From a virus: a DNA stretch of 35,980 nt. Below are positions 15,756-22,442 of this stretch, one piece after another. The notes beneath the pieces are model-generated. The model was given only the letters and a program-made list of their open reading frames with translations, made no database searches and had not been told where the DNA came from. Numbering within the stretch: position 1 is the first letter of the stretch; every line of letters starts with the position of its first letter. The DNA lies in the IMG/VR virus record IMGVR_UViG_3300022747_000027, positions 1 to 35,980 of that record; one strand, written 5' to 3'. Made by a program: the position numbers and the translations under genes.

Positions 15756-16155
15756 CATCATCACCTGAAGCGTCAGGATTGTACGTCTTCAGTTCAGTAA
15801 CGATCAGTTTCTTCACAGACGGAGCAGCACCGAACTTAGCTGACATCTTGTGACGATAGCTAGACACCAATGCAGACACCTTAGTACCGTTACCGATAGC
15901 GTCAATCTCCACAGGTTTACCGTCTTGGTCTACAGGATCAAACTTATACAGGCTCTTAGCGACAATATACTTGCCCATAGTGTCTTTCTCTTTGATCTGA
16001 ATACCCAGCTCCTTCAGAGCCTCGCAGTCTTTATCTGAAAGATTGCCGATAGTGCATTCGTACTTCTTGTTGTCCTCGTTGAACTTAGTATTGAACTGAG
16101 CCATCCAGTTGCTCCAGAAGAGTTCACCGCCGATCTTTACAGGTTTCATATCCAT
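15742..16155 (-). CDS. Single-stranded DNA-binding protein, gp2.5-like
   Basis: A 137-aa protein starting MDMKPVKIGGELFWSNWMAQ and ending in an acidic tail (SGDDDDIL). Size, OB-fold-like beta content and the acidic C-terminus match phage SSBs of the T7 gp2.5 / DUF2815 kind, whose tail recruits polymerase and helicase. It comes directly before the 5' nuclease and endonuclease I, as in T7 replication blocks. ATG 16155 has AAAGGA nine bases upstream. The open frame extends upstream through the tRNA gene but that part is not coding. The family call is by architecture and is fairly confident. Confidence 0.8.
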   Translation of the reverse strand: MDMKPVKIGGELFWSNWMAQFNTKFNEDNKKYECTIGNLSDKDCEALKELGIQIKEKDTMGKYIVAKSLYKFDPVDQDGKPVEIDAIGNGTKVSALVSSYRHKMSAKFGAAPSVKKLIVTELKTYNPDASGDDDDIL

Positions 16156-16230
16156 TTCATTTTCCTTTAAAAATGCCCTTACGAGCGAAACATTCGCAGC
16201 GAAGCGAGAATCCTCACTACGTTGCGGTAT

Positions 16231-16314
16231 TGGTGAGACTGGAGGGATTTGAACCCTCACGCACAAGGCGGCAGATTTTAAGTCTGCTGCGGCTACCAAT
16301 TACGCCACAGTCTC
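16231..16314 (-). tRNA. tRNA-Leu (anticodon UAA)
   Basis: The minus-strand 84-nt sequence folds as a class II tRNA. The acceptor stem GAGACTG pairs with CAGTCTC; a D-arm, anticodon stem GCAGA/TCTGC with loop CTTAAAA (anticodon TAA), and a longer variable arm follow. The T-arm is GAGGG-TTCAAAT-CCCTC, with discriminator A and encoded CCA. It reads UUA leucine codons, which are frequent in the AT-rich phage genes and rare in GC-rich hosts. A consensus promoter starts transcription just upstream. Confidence 0.95.
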
Positions 16315-16330
16315 AATAAACTATACAATT

Positions 16331-16359
16331 AGTATAGCAGCTTTATTTGTGTTTGTCAA
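16331..16359 (-). promoter_or_regulatory. Sigma70 promoter for tRNA-Leu and downstream genes
   Basis: On the minus strand TTGACA (16354-16359), a 17-bp spacer and TATACT (16331-16336) form a near-consensus promoter. Transcription would start about ten bases before the tRNA-Leu 5' end and continue into the SSB, nuclease and nucleotide metabolism genes. It fills the only clear gap between polymerase-side genes and the tRNA. Confidence 0.85.
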
Positions 16360-16365
16360 GTGTTT

Positions 16366-16551
16366 TCATTGAAATGTTACACTTTCTTTTGTGTCAAGAT
16401 AGTCTGCATAGTGGTGCAGCCAGTCAATAGCACCTGTGAAGATGCAATACAAGTCCAACATATCAAGTCCTTCGGTAGCTGCTACTTCAAAGCTATCCTC
16501 ATATACGTTAATAGTGATTACGTTAGTGGGTTTCCCGCCAGCTTTTGCCAA
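16366..16551 (-). CDS. Small hypothetical protein (61 aa)
   Basis: This frame opens with TTG at 16551 inside the last codons of the DNA polymerase gene; GGAG lies nine bases upstream. The 61-aa product is acidic and aromatic (MLDLYCIFTGAIDWLHHYAD), with no recognised domain. It ends just before the tRNA promoter. The rare start codon lowers confidence, but spacing and the operon style of overlapping genes support it. Confidence 0.5.
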   Translation of the reverse strand: MAKAGGKPTNVITINVYEDSFEVAATEGLDMLDLYCIFTGAIDWLHHYADYLDTKESVTFQ

Positions 16552-18265
16552 TTTTGTATTCTCCGTCTAGAGGACATCGCAGCTTGTAGAACTGACCAGC
16601 CTCAATGATTGATAATCTAGCAGCCTGTCCTGCTTCTTCGGCTACTTCCTTACTGCACTCGAACTGGAATTCATCATGCACATTAGCGACTAGCTTCACA
16701 GGCCATTTATTAGCCTTGATCTTGTCGTAGAAGATACACAATGCCTTCTTCATTACGATTGCTCCTGCTCCTTGTAGGAGACTATTTAAGGCAGCGTGTT
16801 CGCTACGCACCCAAATAAGTCGTCCGTCGAGACCGGGAACATAGCCTTTTGTTGATAGGCGTTTGACCCGTTCAAGGAGGCTTGCAAGTGCAGGTGTTTG
16901 GGCGAGAAACTTTGATTTGAGGCTCGCTCCTGCTTTTGCCGATCCTCCAACAATACTACCAATCTTCGCGTCTCCCGCTCCATAGAGGAAGGCATAAATA
17001 AAAGTTTTCGCATTATCTCTAGTAGCAAGTCCTGCTGCTCTTTGGTTAACTGTATGAACATCTGATCCATCTTTAGAAGATCCTTCAGTGACAGTTCTGA
17101 CATATCCTTCGTCCTTCATATAGTGAGCAAGCATACGAAGCTCCAGACCTGAAGCATCACAGCCTACCAAGACATTTCCTTCTTCGACAGTCCAGCACTC
17201 ACGACACTCGTGTCCATAGACAGACCCAGCATTGGGAATCTGAGCCATGTTAGGGCTACTATGTGTCATTCGTCCTGTCACTGCTCCGTTGGTAATGACC
17301 TTACCATGTACTCGACCATCAGCCTTTACAGCCTGTAACCAGCTCTCGATCTGTGCTACTCGTTTCTGGAGCATCAGATACTCAGCGATCATGGCTGCTT
17401 CGGGGATATTCTTGACCTCTTCCAAGACCTTTTCATCCACCATCGGCTGACCTGTCTCAGTAAACTTCTTAGGCTTCCACCCAAGCTCTATCAGCTTTTC
17501 TCCGATCTGCTTTCTTGAGCCGGGGTTGAAAGCAACCAACAAGGGCTTGAGCTGCTTTCCTGTTTTTTCTGAGACTCGTGGTACTTCGTAGGGAGGCCAT
17601 CTATGTTGCATTTGCTCATATATTCCTGCCATTTTTGACTTGATGTCAGTAAGTAACACAGTGGCGTAAACGGTGTCCAGTTTGAATCCATTTCTTTCCT
17701 GTTCTGCGATGATAGCCGCTACTTTATGTTCCAACTCTTGACTTTCTTTACTAAAGCCTTTCGAGTCCAATTCCATGACCAGATGCTTATATAGCCTAGT
17801 ACATACCTCAACGTCCCGAACACAATAATGCTCCATAAGACCCATGTGAGGATAGTCAAACTCGATACCATCTGCTACTTTCTCTTCCTTAGAGATAACT
17901 TCTCCAGGGAAATCGTTGAGCCAGAGCCAGATAGCCCTGTAATTAATCTTCGGAATCCCAAGACTCTCGCCCCATGCCTCTAGGCTGTGTCCTTTCTCTC
18001 GACTTGGATCTAACAGCCTTGAGAGAATAAGAGTATCTTGTACGTTCTTCAAGCGTATCTTCGTCTTCCATAAGCGATTGAGGATCGGCGCATCGAAAGA
18101 GATGACGTTGTGCCCGATAATCAATGTGGCGTCCTTTAGATACTCCCGTAGTTGACTTGCTTCTTTCCATACGTTTACTTCATTAGTGTCCAAGTCCTTC
18201 GTTACCACGATATGAATCTTCTTGTGACTCATATCCGTCTCGATATCCAGCACGATACGCTTCAT
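16523..18265 (-). CDS. DNA polymerase, family A (T7 gp5-like)
   Basis: A 580-aa replicative polymerase. The proofreading domain has LDIETD (Asp7, Glu9), GHNVISFD (Asn53, Asp58) and YCVRD (Tyr147, Asp151). The polymerase motifs are A (DASGLELRMLAHY, Asp370), B (RDNAKTFIYAFLYGAG, with Arg416, Lys420 and Tyr424) and C (VHDEF, His530-Glu532). Tyr424 aligns with T7 Tyr526, the residue conferring poor discrimination against dideoxynucleotides. The protein is about 120 residues shorter than T7 gp5 (704 aa), consistent with lack of the thioredoxin-binding loop. It works with the primase-helicase and SSB encoded nearby. Confidence 0.95.
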   Translation of the reverse strand: MKRIVLDIETDMSHKKIHIVVTKDLDTNEVNVWKEASQLREYLKDATLIIGHNVISFDAPILNRLWKTKIRLKNVQDTLILSRLLDPSREKGHSLEAWGESLGIPKINYRAIWLWLNDFPGEVISKEEKVADGIEFDYPHMGLMEHYCVRDVEVCTRLYKHLVMELDSKGFSKESQELEHKVAAIIAEQERNGFKLDTVYATVLLTDIKSKMAGIYEQMQHRWPPYEVPRVSEKTGKQLKPLLVAFNPGSRKQIGEKLIELGWKPKKFTETGQPMVDEKVLEEVKNIPEAAMIAEYLMLQKRVAQIESWLQAVKADGRVHGKVITNGAVTGRMTHSSPNMAQIPNAGSVYGHECRECWTVEEGNVLVGCDASGLELRMLAHYMKDEGYVRTVTEGSSKDGSDVHTVNQRAAGLATRDNAKTFIYAFLYGAGDAKIGSIVGGSAKAGASLKSKFLAQTPALASLLERVKRLSTKGYVPGLDGRLIWVRSEHAALNSLLQGAGAIVMKKALCIFYDKIKANKWPVKLVANVHDEFQFECSKEVAEEAGQAARLSIIEAGQFYKLRCPLDGEYKIGKSWRETH

Positions 18266-18353
18266 TTACGTCTTTCTGATAAGATTCTTTCAGTTCATTG
18301 AGTTCTTTCTCTAATTGTACCACACGACCAATGAGTTTGTCAAGATCAATCAT
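18183..18353 (-). CDS. Small coiled-coil protein (56 aa)
   Basis: ATG 18353 overlaps the TGA of the upstream membrane protein gene (ATGA). The 56-aa product MIDLDKLIGRVVQLEKELNE continues as a heptad-like Leu/Val/Glu/Lys coiled coil for about 35 residues, then a Tyr/Gly-rich tail (AYRAGYRDGYESQEDSYRG). It overlaps the start of the polymerase gene by 83 bases, which is long but not unusual here. A consensus promoter is embedded in it, so part of this stretch is under dual constraint. Function unknown. Confidence 0.5.
   Translation of the reverse strand: MIDLDKLIGRVVQLEKELNELKESYQKDVNEAYRAGYRDGYESQEDSYRGNEGLGH
18314..18343 (-). promoter_or_regulatory. Intragenic sigma70 promoter upstream of DNA polymerase
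   Basis: On the minus strand TTGACA (18338-18343), an 18-bp spacer and TACAAT (18314-18319) lie inside the small coiled-coil gene, about 50 bases before the polymerase ATG at 18265. The hexamers are consensus or one base off. It could boost polymerase transcription independently of upstream genes. As it lies in coding sequence, chance cannot be excluded. Confidence 0.6.
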
Positions 18354-18511
18354 TTTAAGTTCATCCAAAGCCCAACTTGAGCGAAAGCATACCCTGTCCA
18401 GATCATACCGTTAGCTGTCTCTCCTTTAGCCCACTGGAGTACACCTACGATCAGATAACCTAGTCCTGTAGCCCCCACGATCAAGTGCTCCACTGAAAGA
18501 TTAGTAATCAC
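18350..18511 (-). CDS. Small membrane protein (two predicted helices)
   Basis: The product carries VEHLIVGATGLGYLIVGVLQ, a short polar link (WAKGETANG), and MIWTGYAFAQVGLWMNLK, i.e. two hydrophobic helices. This is a small conserved-looking phage membrane protein that I have seen in related phages without known function. The start is uncertain: GTG 18511 has AGAGG nine bases upstream (53 aa, chosen); ATG 18529 would add six residues but lacks a ribosome site. It starts within the end of the Cys-rich gene and its TGA overlaps the next ATG. Confidence 0.65.
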   Translation of the reverse strand: MITNLSVEHLIVGATGLGYLIVGVLQWAKGETANGMIWTGYAFAQVGLWMNLK

Positions 18512-18674
18512 GTTTTTCAGCCTCTTCATTACGAACATACTCAGGACAACCATCCATTTGTTTAGGAGAATACATGAAGTATGCTTGTCGATATGGATTA
18601 GGTTCTGCTGTGAAGCGATAACAATACTCCTTTTTAGGACACTCATCGTCATTACACATCGTTATATCAGCCAT
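18501..18674 (-). CDS. Small Cys-rich protein (57 aa)
   Basis: This minus-strand frame starts at ATG 18674 with GAGGAG about nine bases upstream, overlapping the TAA of the preceding gene (TAATG). The 57-aa product (MADITMCNDDECPKKEYCYR) has four Cys at residues 7, 12, 18 and 43, plus Tyr/Pro-rich segments (MYSPKQMDGCPEY), which suggests a small metal-binding fold. The C-spacing C-x4-C-x5-C-x24-C resembles other small phage proteins, but I cannot name the family. It overlaps the membrane protein start. Confidence 0.65.
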   Translation of the reverse strand: MADITMCNDDECPKKEYCYRFTAEPNPYRQAYFMYSPKQMDGCPEYVRNEEAEKRDY

Positions 18675-18826
18675 TAATCGTTCTCCTCATCTTTGATAGG
18701 TTCTTCCTTGATAGGCTTCTCTTTAGGTTTGTTACGTCCAAAGATACGATCCCAACCATCGTCGTAAGCCTTCTGATCCTGCTGCTTACGTGGTGCATCT
18801 CCTTTACCGGCTTCTCTGTTACTCAT
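18674..18826 (-). CDS. Small conserved phage protein (50 aa)
   Basis: ATG 18826 has AAAGGAA upstream and lies within the final codons of the endonuclease VII-like gene. The 50-aa product contains NREAGKGDAPRKQQDQKAYD then DGWDRIFG, followed by a Lys/Glu/Pro tail. The pattern GKGD-PR-(basic)-YDD-WDRIFG is a widely shared motif in tiny phage proteins of unknown function. Coupled start/stop overlaps on both sides support translation. Confidence 0.7.
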   Translation of the reverse strand: MSNREAGKGDAPRKQQDQKAYDDGWDRIFGRNKPKEKPIKEEPIKDEEND

Positions 18827-19307
18827 GATGTTCCTTTAAATATTGAATTGCTTTATTGAGTGTTTCAATATCATCCTTTGCTTTACCGATCAAAGTATTA
18901 CAGTTAGTACAAAGCAATCCTCTTACTTTTCCTGTGCTATGACAATGATCTACACACAAAGCAGTTTCTGCTCCTTTAGCGCGTCCTTGCTCAACAACAC
19001 TTTCATGTCTGCCACAGCTTGCACAACAATAATTCTGTTTTTCACGTAATTCGTTGTACTGTTCATAAGTAATACCGTATCTTTTTAGCCTTTGTGATTT
19101 AGCCTTTTCAGGGTTTTTTTGATACCAGTTTTTTGAACCTTTACGATGAACTTCACGCTTTTTAGGATTTTCTAAATGCTTTTTTCGGCGACAGACCATA
19201 CAAGTTGAATCTCTGTACTCTTTTACAATTTCTCCTTTTAAGGTGTGTCGAGTAATGTTGAACTTTTCATCTGGTAGTTGTTGTTTACAAACTTTACATT
19301 CTTTCAT
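18819..19307 (-). CDS. HNH endonuclease, recombination endonuclease VII-like
   Basis: A 162-aa nuclease. The N-terminal zinc ribbon has C-x2-C (MKECKVCKQQ) and a second pair (STCMVCRRKK). The linker RYGITYEQYNELREKQ leads into CCASCGRHE, then the HNH core LCVDHCHSTGKVRGLLCTNC and NTLIGKAKDD. This is the endonuclease VII fold common in freestanding phage homing or resolving nucleases. It is wedged between primase-helicase and a run of tiny genes and has its own extended -10 promoter, which suggests a mobile insertion. A second, related copy lies between the terminase genes at about 26.7-27.0 kb. Confidence 0.88.
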   Translation of the reverse strand: MKECKVCKQQLPDEKFNITRHTLKGEIVKEYRDSTCMVCRRKKHLENPKKREVHRKGSKNWYQKNPEKAKSQRLKRYGITYEQYNELREKQNYCCASCGRHESVVEQGRAKGAETALCVDHCHSTGKVRGLLCTNCNTLIGKAKDDIETLNKAIQYLKEHHE

Positions 19308-19337
19308 AGAAACCTCATTAATTTATTTGACCCTATA

Positions 19338-19346
19338 ATTATATCA
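19338..19346 (-). promoter_or_regulatory. Extended -10 promoter for the HNH endonuclease
   Basis: The minus strand reads TGATATAAT (19338-19346), an extended -10 element (TGnTATAAT), about 30 bases upstream of the endonuclease ATG at 19307, in the 76-base gap after the primase-helicase. No good -35 hexamer is present, which extended -10 promoters can tolerate. It may give the nuclease autonomous expression. Confidence 0.5.
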
Positions 19347-19383
19347 CAAGATCAAGAAAAATCTATTGTGGTTTCTACGTATA

Positions 19384-20985
19384 TCACAAAGTTTCTTCAA
19401 AAACTTCTACCAATTTGTTTACTTTCTTATCAAAATACAAGCTACCCGCTGGTCCAGTCTCGCCTGTAAACCGAGCTTTCAATAAACGAAGTTCAGTAGT
19501 GTTACGGACTCTTTCATCATCATTCTGCTGATCCCTTTGAAGTCCAATCACAGCATCAGATAACTGGCTGATACCTTGAGTTCCACGCAAAGCGGACAAA
19601 GTAATCTCAGCGCCGTTTTCAAGTCCTTTCCCTTCCATCCTTCGGGTATGCGAAACACCAAATAAGCCTACACCTGTTTCTTCGACAAAGGTTCGCAACT
19701 TAGTCAAAAGCATATCAAGACCTTTTCGTTCATCCGTATCCATTCCTGAAAGGATCATCTGATAGTGGTCAAGAATAAGCCATGAACAATTTTGAGCCTT
19801 AACCATAAACTTCAAACGGTTTAGCACGTTATCAATGTCCAAGCTACCAAAATGATTAAACAACACACATCGACCTGTTCCCATTGTTGCATCATAGGCT
19901 GCTTTTAGCTCAGCTTCTGAATAAACTGTTTTAGGCAAATGCAAAGGCTTTCCTGCTTCAATGGACATGATCCCAAGAGCTGTTCTCTGTGGGGATTCCT
20001 CCAAAAAGGCCATACCTACGTTATCATCTGTTGTCTTAATCAAATGGTGAATAAGCTGACGCAAAAACGTAGACTTACCTTGTCCAGTACCAGCAGCAAT
20101 GGTAATTAACTCACGCTTACGAAGACCGGCCAGCATATCATCCAGCTTTTTGTACGGCCACGAAGCATCTGGCATCTGCTTAGGTTTTCGTAATTCTTCC
20201 CAAAGCTCATTACCATTAATGATGCCATCCGGCTTATATTGTTCAGCTCTCCACCACTCGTTAACGAACTCCTTTGTAGCCCCTGCGATCAGATAGTCAC
20301 AAGCATCTTTAAAGCCTGTCTTGTGCTTAACGATCTTAGCTTTCTGTCCGAACAGTTCAGCCACTTCTTTAGAGGCTTTGATCCCCGGCTCGTCATTGTC
20401 AAAGCAGATAACGATGTTCTCAAAGCTATTGAGCCACTCGTACTGAGCCTTACAATCCTTCAGGGCTGCTTGTGCTCCGTTACGGATACTTACACTAGGC
20501 CATTGGCTTCCGGTGAGCTGATATCCCGCCAAGGCGTCAAGTTCTCCCTCATAGACGGTGACATACTTACCACCGGCGTGAAAGAGATGCTGGCCGAACA
20601 GAGAGGCTTCTTTAAAGCTTCCGAGGATGGTAAAACTCTTGTCAACAACTGTACGTACTTTAGCAGCAACTCGATTTCCTCCTGCGTCAGCATAAGGGTA
20701 ATAGTGTTTGCCTTCATGTTGTGTAACTCCAAATTTCTCACAAGTTTGCTGGGTAATCCCACGTTCAGGGATGCTCTTTACAGTGCCTTTGATTTCCATT
20801 CGCTTAGGCGCTACGCTATCACGTAACACCGACCTTTCTTCAATAGTATTTTCCTGCTCCGTTGTGCCACAGTTAAAGCAGTATGTATGCCCATCGTCGT
20901 AGAGACTGTTAGCGTCAGAACTACCACAATGCTCACACGGGATGTGCTTCAAAAACTTGGATGGTTGTCGTTCCATGACTTTCAT
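19384..20985 (-). CDS. Primase-helicase, T7 gp4-like
   Basis: A 533-aa bifunctional replication protein. The zinc-binding primase domain has Cys17, Cys20, Cys36 and Cys39, the same positions as T7 gp4. The Toprim core includes VYEGELDALAG (Glu146 region) and CFDNDEPG (Asp196, Asp198). The RecA-like helicase has Walker A AAGTGQGKST (residues 297-306) and Walker B WLILDHYQ (Asp406). Later motifs include SHTRR and the LRGTQGISQLSDAVIGLQRD region. It unwinds DNA as a hexamer and lays primers for the family A polymerase. ATG 20985 has AAGAGG upstream. Confidence 0.95.
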   Translation of the reverse strand: MKVMERQPSKFLKHIPCEHCGSSDANSLYDDGHTYCFNCGTTEQENTIEERSVLRDSVAPKRMEIKGTVKSIPERGITQQTCEKFGVTQHEGKHYYPYADAGGNRVAAKVRTVVDKSFTILGSFKEASLFGQHLFHAGGKYVTVYEGELDALAGYQLTGSQWPSVSIRNGAQAALKDCKAQYEWLNSFENIVICFDNDEPGIKASKEVAELFGQKAKIVKHKTGFKDACDYLIAGATKEFVNEWWRAEQYKPDGIINGNELWEELRKPKQMPDASWPYKKLDDMLAGLRKRELITIAAGTGQGKSTFLRQLIHHLIKTTDDNVGMAFLEESPQRTALGIMSIEAGKPLHLPKTVYSEAELKAAYDATMGTGRCVLFNHFGSLDIDNVLNRLKFMVKAQNCSWLILDHYQMILSGMDTDERKGLDMLLTKLRTFVEETGVGLFGVSHTRRMEGKGLENGAEITLSALRGTQGISQLSDAVIGLQRDQQNDDERVRNTTELRLLKARFTGETGPAGSLYFDKKVNKLVEVFEETL

Positions 20986-20996
20986 GCTTTACCTCT

Positions 20997-21269
20997 TTAT
21001 GTGGTTAAGCCTCTTGCTCGGATGGCGTTAGCGCAGCCAGCGGCTACAGCACCATGTCCGTCATCAATCACATCGCACACCTTCGCACACGCCTCGCGCT
21101 CTGACGCTACCGCTGCTGCGGCGACAAGGGCGGCGAATTCAGACAACTCTTTTTGGCACGAATAACCACACCAAAAAATGAAGTCAGGCTGATATTTCCG
21201 TGATTGTTCATCTACGTTAAAACCAGCCTCCCGCGTCCATTTGATGATGCTTTCTCTGTCGATAGTCAT
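20997..21269 (-). CDS. GC-rich hypothetical phage protein (90 aa)
   Basis: A 90-aa protein with AAGGAG before its ATG. It has the style of small proteins very common in Burkholderiales phages and prophages: an N-terminal MTIDRESIIKWTREAGFNVD, then FAALVAAAAVASEREACAKV and a C-terminal CANAIRARGL. The function is unknown. Codons are strikingly GC-rich (GCC, GCG, CGC) relative to the replication genes on its left, marking the start of an acquired block. It overlaps the repeat-protein gene by four bases. Confidence 0.7.
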   Translation of the reverse strand: MTIDRESIIKWTREAGFNVDEQSRKYQPDFIFWCGYSCQKELSEFAALVAAAAVASEREACAKVCDVIDDGHGAVAAGCANAIRARGLTT

Positions 21270-22144
21270 GTGTTCTTCTCCTTCAATCTCTGCTCGATGG
21301 CTTGAGCAAACTCGTTGAAGCCGCCGCCCTCTTGTGTGTCATCAAAAGCAATGTCGATGTCTTGCTGGGTCAATCCAACCCATTGCCGCTGTGCTGCGGG
21401 CGGGGTGTCGATAACGCCAGAACCATCGCAAACAAAGCACTCTTGATCTGTCCCAATGTCAGGGTAACGTACCATTCGTCCTGATCCATTGCAGTGACCA
21501 CACGCTACCGGCTCATCGGCTGGCTTCCGCTCAAGGGAAGCTATTAAACCAAGAGCGGCTCTTAATCGGTCTACCTCGTTGCTCAATTTCAGTCGATCAT
21601 CGTGATAGACAAGAATCTCGTTGTGCAATCGACGTAATTCGGTGGCGGCGGCGCTACAAGTCAGATTGTCCAATGAATAACGAATATCGCCGGACACCCA
21701 AGCATTACCGTACACCCAAACATTACTGTACACCCGAGCATTACCGTACACCCGAGCATCGCCGTACACCTGAGCATTACCGTACACCCGAGCATCGCCG
21801 TACACCAGAGCATTACCGTACACCCGAGCATTACCGGACCCCAGAGCATTACCGTACACCCAAGCATCGCCGAACACCTGAGCATTACCGTACACCAGAG
21901 CATTACCGTACACCCGAGCATTACCGTACACCCAAGCATTACCGGACACCCGAGCATTACCGGACACCAGAGCATTACCGTACACCCAAGCATCGCCGCC
22001 CTGATCCAGATTTTTTTCACACTCAACATAGCCGCCAAGATCACCGGCAGCTACCAATAAACCAATAGCAGTCAACGCCCTGATTCGATACAGCGTTTTG
22101 CCTTCAAATTGTTTTGTGTCTGTTTTTACAAGTTCGTATTTCAT
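21266..22144 (-). CDS. Hexapeptide-repeat beta-helix protein with paired CxxCxGxG zinc motifs
   Basis: A 292-aa protein with three parts. Residues 1-50 (ending GDLGGYVECEKNLDQGG) are the cap seen in YdcK-like proteins. Residues 51-152 are 17 consecutive hexapeptides of form [ND]-A-x-V-[YSF]-G, expected to coil as a left-handed beta-helix. The third part is a coiled coil (ATELRRLHNEIL, about 168-195), a DnaJ-like pair CGHCNGSG and CFVCDGSG likely to bind zinc, and a tail GLTQQDIDIAF ending AIEQRLKEKNT that is common in Burkholderiales phage proteins. Function unknown; scaffold, adhesin or chaperone-like roles are possible. GGAGG precedes the start. It looks like a fusion of modules. Confidence 0.85.
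   Translation of the reverse strand: MKYELVKTDTKQFEGKTLYRIRALTAIGLLVAAGDLGGYVECEKNLDQGGDAWVYGNALVSGNARVSGNAWVYGNARVYGNALVYGNAQVFGDAWVYGNALGSGNARVYGNALVYGDARVYGNAQVYGDARVYGNARVYSNVWVYGNAWVSGDIRYSLDNLTCSAAATELRRLHNEILVYHDDRLKLSNEVDRLRAALGLIASLERKPADEPVACGHCNGSGRMVRYPDIGTDQECFVCDGSGVIDTPPAAQRQWVGLTQQDIDIAFDDTQEGGGFNEFAQAIEQRLKEKNT
21689..21994 (-). repeat. 17-copy tandem 18-bp repeat (in-frame)
   Basis: Seventeen 18-bp units encode the hexapeptide repeats. The unit on the coding strand is AAT-GCT-nnG-GTG-TAC-GGT, where the nnG codon is CGG, TGG, CTG or CAG (Arg, Trp, Leu, Gln). AAT alternates with GAT, and TAC with TCC or TTC. Because the unit length is a multiple of three, two other frames stay open through the array. 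Unit loss or gain by slippage or recombination would keep the frame. Confidence 0.95.
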
Positions 22145-22191
22145 TTGCTTTCCTCCAGCGCCTGACGCATTGCGGTTATTTGTTCAGTCAT
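22141..22191 (-). CDS. 16-codon mini-ORF, probable gene remnant
   Basis: ATG 22189-22191 overlaps the upstream TGA (ATGA), has AGGAG seven bases upstream, and encodes MTEQITAMRQALEESK before a TGA that overlaps the repeat-protein ATG. The sequence resembles the first residues of longer proteins often found in Burkholderiales phages (MTEQ-ALKQALEAL type). It is therefore probably a truncated remnant that now couples translation between its neighbours, but a functional micropeptide cannot be ruled out. Confidence 0.45.
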   Translation of the reverse strand: MTEQITAMRQALEESK

Positions 22192-22442
22192 TTGGTTTCT
22201 CCTGTTATGCCGTGGGCGGCTTCGATGGCGCGGGCGTATCCCATAAGAAGCGCCAACCATATGCTTTGCGGGGTGTGCGGTGATGGCTTCATATAAAGGC
22301 TTGATGTTCTGATTGCTTCCGTAATCTGCTCATCCGACAGCGGCTCCTCGGCTGTCTGCTTACGTGGCTCCGCCACTGGCTCAGAGGCCCAAGCGCCATG
22401 CTTGTATCCGTCTTTCCAGCCTTGGTCGTATTCAGTATTCAT
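22188..22442 (-). CDS. GC-rich hypothetical phage protein (84 aa)
   Basis: An 84-aa protein: MNTEYDQGWKDGYKHGAWAS, a Pro/Glu-rich linker, then EEPLSDEQITEAIRTSS and a C-terminal LMGYARAIEAAHGITGE. The last part is a recurrent ending of small Burkholderiales phage proteins. Function unknown. GC-rich codon use matches the adjoining repeat-protein block, so the block 20997-22442 likely shares an origin. TGAGG precedes the ATG, which overlaps the upstream gene by 11 bases. Confidence 0.7.
   Translation of the reverse strand: MNTEYDQGWKDGYKHGAWASEPVAEPRKQTAEEPLSDEQITEAIRTSSLYMKPSPHTPQSIWLALLMGYARAIEAAHGITGETK

Noticed and set aside
21661-22068. Long open frames on both strands overlapping the 18-bp repeat array (Cys/Met-rich and His/Arg/Pro-rich repeats)
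   Set aside because: They exist because an 18-bp unit without stops stays open in several frames; the GGAGG-preceded frame with cap and zinc domains is the real gene.
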